From NCBI GenBank assembly GCA_019843655.1, contig JACDQD010000008.1, positions 14,418,442-14,482,441 of the forward strand: DNA of 64,000 nucleotides, given 5' to 3'. The notes under the pieces are model-generated. The model saw nothing but the letters and a program-made list of their open reading frames with translations. It was not told where the DNA came from and did no database searches. Source of the DNA: Lethocerus indicus (lineage: Eukaryota; Arthropoda; Insecta; Hemiptera; Belostomatidae). The translations under genes and the position numbers were made by a program. Positions 39,801-51,800 of the stretch are shown piece after piece (the stretch's first letter is position 1; each line of letters opens with the position of its first letter).

Positions 39801-42800
39801 AATGGCCACGCGATTTCTTCACTACCTAGTAAGGGCAGTACCATCAATGGGTGGATTCAAATCACGCCGTCACTAAATATGATGAAAATTTGTAGTCGCG
39901 ACTTAGAATAAAAAGTATTTAAAAAACTAGACCCGTTCTATAAATAGATTCCGGTGACATCGTATATTTATTGAGCTCCTTCCGTCAATAGCGCCGTCTT
40001 TAATATAGAAGGAGGGCCGGTGTGGGCGGGCGGCTCCCCCCCGCTGTACGTGTACAGGATGTGCGTCTCCAATCCGGGCACGGTTTTGGCTTGAGTCCCG
40101 GGCGGCAGGGTGGAGAGTGACACTCAGTGTGAGGCGGTGCGTGGTGGCGCGCGACAGATGAGAGAGGAGCCGGCGATGGATGGGAGAAGGTCGGCAGGAT
40201 GAGCTCCGGGGGCCCGTCCTCGGTCTCGCCCCCCGCCTGGTGGTGCCTCGCCCTCTGCCACACCAGACAACAATCGCTTACGCCCGCTGAGCCCGCCCCA
40301 CAGCTCAATAAGACCTCCCTCAATGGTAAGTCCCCGTCCGTTTCTAAATACACCACCTTCCCTTCGGCCACGACATCCGCTATATTACCCCGACTTTACA
40401 ATTATTATTATACCAGGGGCATTAGAAGCGAACTCTAATAGGGGCACAACTGTTCAAATGTTAATAACAATATTTTTAAATTATCAACTTCCGGTGGGAT
40501 CGCGTAATACTGGTGTTAGTCAGGGATTTTTCCCGCGTTTGAAACCCCGTGGGGGGGGGGGTTGCCCTTTTTCCGGAAGAAAAAACCCGGGAGGGCTCTA
40601 AAGGAAAACAGGAAAAACCACGGACTAGCCTCTTGTCCTGCGGTCCGGCTGACCGAGGTCCTTCCCACAGCATTACGTGATCCCGCAGGAAGTTAATCCC
40701 TTATTTAATAAGATTTTTACTGATCTAGTGGACCGATGTCAGTGTCTGTGTTTGTAGTACTGTCCCCAGTTGTGCTCAGCAGACAAATTGATTTCGGTTG
40801 ACCGCGAACCCCTCCGCGCGGCGGGACCGGGATAGGGTGGTTTGCTTTGTAACGAAAAAAAGTGTCCCTAACGAAGTTTCCGGGGGGAAACCGACGCCAA
40901 GAATACGCCCATGATGACGAGGAATAAATTGCTCCAGAATTAAAGGAATGAACCTGGCATTCTTGAGTGCAAAAATTTCACATATTCTCGCCGGAAGGGA
41001 AAATGAACGAAAAAAAACCCCAGTTGCTCTCAATAAGCACCGTATCTTAAAAATAACCGAGTGTATACAATAGAATGGTGGTGAAAATGGGAAAATAGCC
41101 GTCGATTTTGTTTTCATCTTATTCTGATTGGCGTGTCATTAATCCTGATTTCTCAGCGTTTTAAGACCGCGCATCTGAAGAAGACGGGTTTTCTGCGCGG
41201 CTGCCACCTTCTGGAGAACCTGTTCGGGAGCGGTAGCCCCAGCAGCAGCAGTCCCGAAGGACGTGGATTACACACAGTAATCATAATACATAACTCTAGG
41301 CCCTCAATCGATTTTAATTGTATTTGGATTAGGAATGTCGATTCCGCTCAAAGCGGTAACTGGTGGTGAGAAACGGCGATTGTGGTAGACCGGTGAGAAT
41401 GTCCGGTTCAGTGATGCGGTGCAGTGGACAATGACAAATCTGTTGTTGTGTTGCAGGGGTCGGTCTGGACAACGTGGAGAGCGGCGGCGGAGGGCGGGGG
41501 CGGAGGCGGTGGCGGCGGCGGTGGCGGACAGGTCGGGGCCGCTGTCGAGAGGCTCATAGCCACCCTTCAACTCTACCCTGTTCTGCCTCCACCGCCTGAC
41601 CCCCACACGGCCAACATTCTCAGGCTATGGATTCAACAGGTAAACTCACTTTACATTGTTATCTAACCAATATAGTCAACTTCACGGGGTATAGTTTCTG
41701 TCAATATATCTTAAACTGCATAATGACGTTGAGGTTTTTGTTTATTTTATAGAACCTTAACAAATAGATCCTTTAAAAAGAATATATTGCATTAGAATCA
41801 CGAGTTTCAAATTATTAGTGAGAAAATAATCTTGATGATTTAGCTGAATTTAGGTTGTCATTTCGTAACCCGCGCTATTTATAAATATCTCTCTCAAGTA
41901 CGTCTCAGCGCTAAGTCGGTCCCCCTAATGTGTCTTGCATAAAATTATTTATGCGAATGGAGGGGGGGAATATCATTATCGTAAATAATCGGTGCTTTAT
42001 TTAAATGATATGTTAAATATAAATATAAAAAATATATAAAAAAATATTAATAATTCTGCTTTATAAATGCAAGGTGCTCCAGCGTTTTATCGAAATTAAT
42101 ACTAGATCTTAACCCTCTATGAACCCGTGTAACTTTCAGGTCACATTTCAATTTATCGAGATTTTACCAAATAATTATAGCTTTTTTGATGAGATGGCGC
42201 ATAAATCTTAATCCTATAACGTTGTCAAGACGTTATCAATATCAATTTTTTCATTTGCATATATAGGTTTATAATTGCTGATTTTTCGTTCCCCCAATTT
42301 TTTTGGATTTAAAATAAAAATTCGGCCCATAGAGGGTTAATATTTTATAAAGAGGTAGAATTTTATTTTATAGTGTAAATACATATCTCTATCAACTTCT
42401 AGAATTAGACATATAATTTAATAGCATGGAATATTTCTGGAGAAGTGTGGATCTTATTTCTTAAAGCGTACATGTTACGTGCTCATTCAGCTCTGGCTAA
42501 CTTCTTTGACCTCTTCTCTTCATGCGACATTTCACGCAGAAATTGAATTCGATCGCATAGTTTCATGATTAAAAAACAAAGTTTTATTTTTGCGGGCAAC
42601 AAGAAGAAAGGACACAAAAGTTTAGTTCACTTGTAAAACAATAGAATCTTCTTGCGTACTTCGTTGTCACGACTTTAGCGTTCAGGAAGTGTATGTTCCA
42701 ATCAGGTCGAACGATTGAAAGGCATCGCTGCCCGCCTACTGGTGTTGACAAGATTAAAGAGGTTGCCGGGAAAGACATTTTGGCAGCTCGTTGTCAAGTT

Positions 42801-45800
42801 TCATCACTCGTGTTATTTTCCAAGCCTCCTCGCTTGATTGGTCCTAAACTAGATACGTCTGCCCTTCTACTCGTCGCTGCTACACCTCCTTTAGTTTTAT
42901 AGCGAGGTACTTACGTACTTCGTCTGCTGGGAGCAAGACACCTGGCATACTTCACCTGATATAAAACACACGAGAGACAAAAACTTGTATATAAAGCAGT
43001 AACGTTATATTTTAATGCATTTTAATCGCTTTTAATTTTAGTTTATTGCCTTCGAGGATTGAAACACGGATAAAATCGGATTTTTTTTATATAGTCTCGT
43101 TGAACCCGTATCACGATTGAAATCAGACCAAGTATCTCATCCTTCGATATTACAGAGTGCCACCGTTTGAATGGTGATTCGTTAACGAAGGGCCTTTCTT
43201 AAGTAAGCCAGAAGATATTGATATTACGGGTCTGAACTGGCTCAAATAAAATATCAGTCCTTATTTCGTGTTTAATCAACACTCTCTTTGTGCGCTCGAC
43301 CCGTCCGAAGATTTTCTTCTCGTTAGGAAAAAAAGTAAATGGTATGTTGGCAGCATTCAGTAATGACTACTGTGCAGGCACCTCGAGGCAAAAACCAACA
43401 ATACGGTTCTTTATTCTGCCCTCTTCCCTCACTCCATCTGTGGATTAATATAAGAATCCGTAGATTAAATGTGTTGTCGTTTGATTCACATGGCAACAGA
43501 GTTACGTTGGAAATCATTTCACTTCGATAACACTATAACTATCCAAGAAATAGATGGATATTGCTCTAAAGTGTATGTTCTGGATTGCTCGAAAATATTC
43601 GGTTCACTGGAAACATTTCGAAGCCACATCATGTGCTCCTATTAATTCTAATTAAATTTAGAAACCAAATTTAAATGTTTACATTATAAAGTTAAGTCAT
43701 TAGCTTTATTCATATGTCTTATAAATCGTTATAAATTCGTTTTATAAATCTATATTACCGGAACGGAAAAATAAATAATTAACAATAAAATCGGTACACT
43801 CATTTTTTAAATGAAAATACATAATAATTTATTGGGGTTTATATAACTTGGAGTTGTATAAGCCAAAAAAAACAGTTACAAAAAATAAAGTACTCCCAAC
43901 CCTACACTCAGGTGATCCTATATTCCACGTTCCACGAACCTTGTTTTTTTATCGCTCCCAACACAGAAACTGGCGCGGCAGAATACATTAACGATATTGG
44001 CTATCTCTCTAAATTAATCATTCATTCAAAACTGGAAGAAAGTAAACTGTGTACAAGGATCCAGGAAACGCTAGTTGTTGGTTGGTGGCCGGTCATGCGA
44101 ACCAGGATTCGAAGCATGAGAACCGAGGCTAGAATTGGGCCGAATTTTTCTGAATCTAATAAAGTATACATTGAGGTCGCCCTCATCCGTAGTCCAGGCC
44201 GCCTTATTTTATTCTCACGATTTATTATTGGATGGTCAGCAATTACGGGAGGAGCAGCTTCCACTTTCTCGGTACTGTTCGAAGCGGAAGTCGTTTATCG
44301 CTTCATCGTCCAGTCAGCTGAACGAGTAGGTCTTTATTAGTAGTCTACTGCCTTCTGGTAATTAGAGCAGTTGGTTACACTGTTTATAAGTTAAAAAAAA
44401 GGAAAATGGCCCGTGCAAAATAAATGAATCAATACAGCTGAGACGCAATCTTTGGATCCGAAACCGCCCAAAGTTATATTGCGGTAAATTTTTTCATTTT
44501 GTCCTTTACTGTGTTAATAAGAAAATGCTTGTATCATTTTGTTTATGCGGCTCTACACCAAGACGAAGGCACTATATGTTTTAATTCTTCTAGAATGAAG
44601 CCCCTATTCTTGTCGGAATTAATATTAGCGCAGGAAATGTAAAAATTAGAAAGCATATTGTGCATTGGTTCAACGGTCAGAAAATATTATTAGACACGGT
44701 GTCTGATTTTATTAATGAAGGAAAGAAAACACTTCTCCTATTAACTGTGACTCAAATGTAATGTAGTAGAAAATCAATTTGGGAACACTTTGCGTTCGGG
44801 CATTAAATTAAAACATTGGGCGATATCGATACAATATACTCCTATTTTTGTCAAAAATCAAATTTTATTATACGTAAAGCTTCTGCAATGGCGACGAAAT
44901 TAATTACTATTTTGTTAATAAGTAAGCACCAATATGGATCGAATGTATACAATTATAATCGAGAAACTGAAGAGTGATTGAATTGTTCTTCTTCAGGCAG
45001 TTCGGAGGGAAAGTAGAATCAGAAATTCATAGTATGCTCCGAATTGTGGATATCATTATTCCAGTCAGTAATTTCTATTGTTTTTTCGTCCGATGGCCCG
45101 GTTTGATAGACGAGCGGGCACAGGCGGCGAATTTAGGGTGGGATGTGGGCAGCTCCTCCTGGAAAATCTGTGCATTAGTTAGATTGGATGCGTGCGGAAA
45201 ATAGCACAGTCCATCTTGCGTGAAACAGGCAGGACCTAAAGTATAGCCCTAATCACTATGAAGGTTGAGTGATTCATTTCGTTTGATTCATTGCGGTCAT
45301 ACCAAATATTAAAAAGTAACTAACTTATTTAATGCCCGGCTTTTCCATTCCAACGAGTGCTTTATACAAGCCAAGTATATTTGCCATTAGCATTATTATA
45401 ATGCTTTCTGAGCTGCTGCGAGTATCGACCGGCCTTTCATGGGAGATACCAGCAAGAGCATAAGTACTAGATCAAATATTTAAAAAGTACCGCCAGTTTT
45501 AAAGGCGGCCATACATTCTCAAGCATCAGTTTACCGCCGTTTTACTATTGCATATTTGAATTTGAGATGCGGTACTTCGGGAAAAGTTCCTAGATTCCTC
45601 ACCTATTTTACCTGTTTTATTAGATCAATAACATTTTATTTCGTTGAACGCATTCGTGCACTCAATTTGTAATTGATTTACATTAGTGAAGCCTCTGGGA
45701 TATCCCACTATATCTATTCATTATTCCGACGTATTGCACTATCTCCTTCTGTTTTAAACTGGCTATCGAATTATTCTAATAAGCCTCTTAAAGCGATATT

Positions 45801-48800
45801 GATTATACAGCAAAAAATTGTAGAAAATAAATTTTAATTATCTCCTACTGAATTGTCATCTAGAAATATGCAGACATCCCTTTAAATTCTATCATATGTG
45901 GTATCCGTAATTGTGAATTCGTTTTCTGCGGAAATTATTTTGAAGAGTATTATTTACATTTTTGCTGTTAAAATTAATAAAGAAGAGAAAAACTCCGAGG
46001 TACTTGTAACTGCTTCGCGACAATGTATTATACGGTCTTCTCGATTGAATTTAAATCTGTTTATAGCGCTTTAATGTACCACATAATTGTTGAATTTTGA
46101 AACAAACGTCAACGCGAAATCGTAATTTAATGTTATGGGAATACTTTTCCCAGGGAAGATTTTACTCGGACAAAAAATCCAAAGGGTTACACGACATTCG
46201 AATAGTCAAACAATAATCCAATTAAGTTGAAAACTATCTCGACTGACTTTTTTCGGACCGATCCGGCCGCGATTATAATTCCAGTGTTTGAAAGGGAACC
46301 TATTAGTGGCGAAACAATACGCGATGAAGTAGTGTGGGTAGAGCGGTGATGGGCAGAAGCGTGGAGGGAGATCTACGTTCTATTCATAGATCCAACAGCA
46401 TTTCACTTATCTGGACGGGAGATAGTTTGAGCTGAGCCAGCATGCCCGTAAGCTCTAGCTCAACATTCGCCCCTAAACCGACTCCGACCGTTTATTTTTA
46501 GCACCTGTCTCTTCTAATAAGAAAAATTTAATTATAATGACGCCCGTGTACAAAAAGCCAGATGGATTGAAAATTATCTAGTCGACAAGAATAGCGCATT
46601 ATCGTAAAATAGAAAATACCATTTTCAGTGACTCGGTCAAAACTGGAATGCGGCCTATTTTAACGGAACAGTGATTTATGGATAAATATATTTTACTGGG
46701 GTAAAGCACAATATTAATTGCAAATAAAAACAAATATTGTATTATAACACGATTATTTAATTACACCACTCGGCGTTGTTCTGCTTGTCCATTTGGTCGT
46801 AAGCTAGACCGCGTTTCATGCTACTGCACTTGACAGTAAGAGTGCGTGACAGTTCTCAAAGGATTATGAAACCGGTCTAGCTTAAAACCAAATCGCAAGT
46901 ACCTTAAATTATTTAAACTTCAATTGAATGAATTTTAATGCCAACCGAAGTTCTTCCCACAACTCCCCGCAATCCTGCCCGTCACAATTTTAGATGAGAT
47001 TATCATAAAACCGGCCACAGAATTAAGGGCCGAGATCAGTACCCGGATTACCTGAATATATTTCAGAATATATAAGAATATATTTCTTATGTACAAAAAT
47101 GTATGAAATAAATTTGTTAGTTCAATAAATTTTAAATTAGACTGGTGTAAATATTTTTAGAAGTAACTGTGGAATGCAGAGTTTAATATCGCCAGTGCGG
47201 GATTTGTTTCCCCGGACTGCATTCGCAAATATTCTTGTCGAGGTATTTTTGATAATACCGAGGTTACCGCCCTTTGAATACAGAAATATCCCGAGTATAC
47301 AATCTCTATAACGCGGCTCGAGAATCCGTTTCGCGTTTAAATCTAGGGTTTACGGTTATAAACAATGATGACGCAGGCCCGTCAAAATTTCGTTTCCAAT
47401 CTTTTATCGGAACTCCACCAGTTTAGATCCGACGGGGGACATCAGAGATTCATCAATCCCGCGGCCCTACCCTTCAAGTTACATCCAAAATACATCATTT
47501 TACGCCAATACTAAACAGTACCTATCACAATTATTAAGGCAATAAATGTGTTGTCTCGAGATACTGATAACTCGGGATTAATGAACGGCTACAGGCGTAG
47601 CCTAGGACACGGCAACTAAAATGGAAGGAATATAAAAAAATCCACTAGTTTAGTCTAGTCTACAAGGCTAAATGTTTCCCGGTCTGGGACTATATTTAGT
47701 TGCCCGTTTTATAAGTTGAAATAAGAAGTATACAGGAGGGACCTATTTTCACGGGTTTCGTCCTTTCATTCGCCGGATCCCATCAGTTTATGCGACAATC
47801 TTGCTGTTGGAGCTCGGCTCCTTCGGTTGGACTTTTCCGGCCTACCCCTTCCCCCCGGGCAATGTAACTTCTGTAGAAAAGGAGATTCTGCTTTAAAAGT
47901 GCTCCAAGTTTAAAATCCGTCGAAATGGACTTTCGGTTTGTTAGTTCAGTAGAAGTAGTAATCGTGTTGAAAATGTTTCATACTTCCTGTATTCTATATG
48001 ATTGGACGAACTTCGCTATTGTCCCGTAGTATGAATGTGCAGATATATCTAATGGTTTTCAATACTCCCACGAATTAGGAAATAATAAGGCCCATTGCAT
48101 TATATTTGTAGCCATGAAGTAGTCTCGTCTGAATTTCTTTTGCTGCAGTTCATTTCTCTTTCTTGTCTCCTTGACACCAGATTAAGGTTCGTTAAGGTCC
48201 GATGACGATAGTCTGACGGCTGTAAATCTTATTTTTTTTCCGTCTTTAATATCCGTCAGTGGGCTGGTCTGCAATGCTATGGGAACACTGCAGTTTAATT
48301 GATCTCTCTCCCTCCATCTCCCTGTCTGTCTCTCTCTCACTCTCTCTCCCTCCCTCCCTCCCTCTATCTCTCTCTGCATCGTATTTAGGCCAGTCGACCG
48401 ACGCTAGCTCGGTGCCGGCTGGGGATGCTTGATTGAAATGAAATATCGTGGAATGCAGAAATTGAGCCTGGGGGGATGTAGCGTATACCCCGCAGTCCTA
48501 TTTCCTCTGCTATCATGCCCCCGGCAGACTACTTTCGGTAAAGGTCTCGATTCGGTTGCCCTGTTATAACCCTTAGTTTCGGTTTATTTTTACTGTTAGC
48601 TGGATTCCAGCCTACGGTTAATTCTCTACTTTTTATGACATCGATTATTATGACAGTTTTACAATGATGGTGGTGAGTTTATACATAACTCTGTATTCAC
48701 GGGGAGTTATTTCATATTTTTAACTGAATCGGTCTACTTCAGGTAACACGACCTACCTTCCCGATGTCTCTGTCTTATACTTGCTTTATAGTGCTAGTAT

Positions 48801-51800
48801 TTAATTGATCTGTTTTGGTCCTACTATAATAATACAGGTTTAATAATGAACAACGGTGACGAATATATATCATAGTACTTATATTTCTGTGTATGTTTGC
48901 ATGATAAACTCTAAGCCTTCAACTACCAACAAACTACTTCAAAATTAAAATCCATTTCTCGCTTTTTATTGATATCGGAACAGTATCGGACATCACGTAT
49001 TGTATTTCGTCAAATTTTAACGTTTATTTAACATAATTTACTTTGTCGCCGTACCTTAAATGAAAATAGTTTTTTTGTTTCTTGCAAGGACATATTAGAA
49101 AAACTAAAACGAGTTTTGATGGGAATGGATCAGCACAAATTCAGGAGATCTCGGTTTCTTAGTTTGTTTATCGCCTTAATTGAGCTCTTGTAGTATAACG
49201 CCTTTTGGTCAGACAAGAATGCTGGACAGGTGGAAGACAGACGGAGCTTTGATGGTGGCCAGGGTCTATATAAGTTTCATCTAAATTCCTACCGTTCCTA
49301 GTGAACTTCTCTTCTGAGGGAGCCGGCAAGCCGGCCGATCCTTATGTCCCCGCATTCTCCGGGGCGCCGCACTTCGAATACCCACGGTGTATGAGAGGCG
49401 CCATAGCGCCTGTTCTCAATTATTATCCGGTAAATCTCTGTTATTTCGTTTATATAGTGCGCACAGTGTTGTTGAACTGTCTTCTGCGTCTTAACTTGAT
49501 GTATGTATTGGCCGGAATGTATTGGACCCTGAGCCCAGTAGAGTTGAACAATCCGCGAACGTAAAATATTTCAGAATACTGAAAATAGATGTGCGGAAAA
49601 TTAAATGTGTGAAGAACATATTTTCTTAGGAAAACCAAGTATCAGGCTAGCATTCATGTACATTTCATCGAAACATTTTCCTGATGACTTTGCAGCTCTT
49701 CTCGTAAACAATGCAAATTAGAAATTGTGTCCACCCTAGTTCGGAGACCGTGGGTAGAGCGAGAAATTCGTATTAAATTACTTACTCCAATTTTTTATTA
49801 AACATTAATCAGTTTTCATTGTTAGTGAGAAACTCTTCCAAATTATACCAAATTATTTTCGGATGAATCTCCGTAATTGCGTTTACTAGCTGGCGCACAG
49901 CGGGTTATTTTCGAACTACCGATTGTTGTTCCGCTATATCGTACCGAATCTACTGGGCATTGTGCCCAAAGTAATACGAGGTATGCTGCGTAATCCTCCA
50001 GTTAAAAGCTGTTCAAGGAGGCTTCAAAAAGGCTTTGAAAATGTAAGCTCTCTGTTAAAAAAATCCCCTCATTCATAGGAGATTCACTTTCCTCCAAAGT
50101 ATCAACTCATCCGTTTTCATAAACTCCATCTTGTACTGTTCGTGCCTCTTTCGGAAATTCCATTAACGCTTTTCGGAATCTAAAAGAGAAAATATTGTTC
50201 TTTCATTGTAACACCGGATGTCACTCGCATCAAAACGGACTACCGTTACACACACACATGAGAACCAACGTAGGCGACTGAGAGTCACGCCTACATAAAC
50301 AATTAAAAATCGGCCGTGCAATTAAGTTTGCAATTCTTACGTCGAAAACAATGTCTCCTTGACATTTGGATTTTCGTGGTGGGTCAGGGATAGGGTGCTT
50401 TGCCCGCAACACTATCCCTAACTATCTCGGGGAAAACCGAGAGGCCGCGATGAAAAGGAAATAAATTATTTAAAACTTTCATTAATGCCGTAATTAAAAA
50501 CTGGCATATTTGGATCTGCTTGTAAAGACCCCGTGTTTCAGCTGCCGAAATACGCCACCGTTATGTCGCGTGATTATAGCGTCTAACATTCGTGGGACTC
50601 TGATTAACGGACTGTATTTAGTACTATGAAAAAGCTGACTTTCGCGCCTTGAAATTAGTGCAAACGACACTTTCAAACCCCAAATGCAATGCGTTAATCT
50701 CATCGATACTCCAGAAACGTTGAATGGGACAGATATTTTGGTATTTATCTTATCTATTTAACAAAATCAAAGCGAATTGTTTCCCTCCGATAAGTGGTGT
50801 AGTCCCAGAATGACTGTGACTAAATTTCTCTCTTTTTTATTAATTTCCTACAGAACTATCTAAAACGTATTGATTACAGCTAGCGTTCATGATACCGCGT
50901 TCATAAATACTAGCGTGATTTCTGTACCGATTTCAGCGTAAGGTCACGGCGATACAGAGGGAGCTTTTTAAACCTCAGCGTTTCTTTCCCACAGCTGCAA
51001 TTCGCCAATCGTTGTTGGCGGGATACGCATAAAATTTGTTTGTGGGGGCCGACGCCCATCCCCTCCTCCCGGTCTACTCGAACGAAAGTCTAATTTTATC
51101 CCGCCGCCCGTTTCTGCGGTGCCCTCTCTCTTTCTCACTCTCTCTCTCTCTCTCTCTCTTCCTCTCGGGCCGGAGAATCGGGCACGGAACATCGCAGAGC
51201 GCCATCGACTGCCGTCCTGTGCTCACTCCCATCCCCCTCGTTTCTTTCTTAGACCGCTTGCCGTCCCAATAATCCCGGCCACGCTCTAGATGGCCGGCTC
51301 CCTCCCCCCGAGGCCGGTCTAACCTCCTCCACTTCTCGCTCCTCGTCTCCTCCTCATCATCCCCCAGCGATTATCTCGGACGCGATGTCCGGACACGCTC
51401 GGCTCGGCCCCGTCCTCCTGTGAAAAGTGCAGAAGTGCCCACGCGCGCGCCCGCGCCCGTGTGTATGTGTGTGTACCCGTGAACGAAAAAGAAGAAGTTA
51501 ATAAGTGCGAACGAGGACCGCGGCCGTCACGAGATATGGTGCGCGGTGGTAAAGTGGTGGCGGCCACTATAGCGCTCCTTCAGCGCCAGCAGCACAACCG
51601 AGGAGGAGCCGACCGTCGACATTCCCCGACAGGTAAGTCTTATTAAACCTTATTTATATTTTAATCCGATGTTCATAAACCGATTTTCTCTCCTGGTATA
51701 ATTAATAGTGGAAACATATTACTCCTCCGTACTGCCGACACTCATATCTGACCTTTTTTGGACATGACATTAATCAAATATGAAAATACAGATCGCTTAT

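Larger units (their letters stand above)
11969..40157 (+). other. Large liprin-beta intron, proximal part
   Basis: Intronic for the distal-promoter transcript. 11969-14430 is AT-rich and CpG-poor. From about 14440 the sequence changes abruptly to higher GC and CpG. The interior holds microsatellites (18482, 19306, 20468, 21848, 36879), a foldback repeat (18023-18229), a MITE (27338-27558) and a G-run (28063-28075). Open frames here (longest about 190 codons, near 18110-18691) are not supported by homology, splice context or codon use. No nested gene was recognised on either strand. Confidence 0.6.
42341..49301 (+). other. Liprin-beta intron, CpG-rich part
   Basis: Intronic on the distal transcript. 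It contains the hairpin at 46791-46893 and a CT-rich tract at 48302-48376. Open frames of up to 142 codons (43912-44340) show no domain, splice context or coding bias. No gene recognised. Confidence 0.55.

Noticed and set aside
39780..39890. Possible tRNA-derived SINE (GATTCAAATCACG-type string)
   Set aside because: Resembles a B box in part only; no A box at the right distance, no tail and no second copy seen.
41424..41456. Extension of the 41457 exon 5' in the same frame (from an ORF opening at 41424)
   Set aside because: The sequence before 41457 is a polypyrimidine-like acceptor (tgttgttgtgttgcag), so it is intron.
43912..44340. 142-codon open frame on the plus strand
   Set aside because: Composition like surrounding intron and no recognisable motif. 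A tRNA-like B-box string in it (about 44100) lacks a matching stem, so it is not a tRNA or clear SINE.
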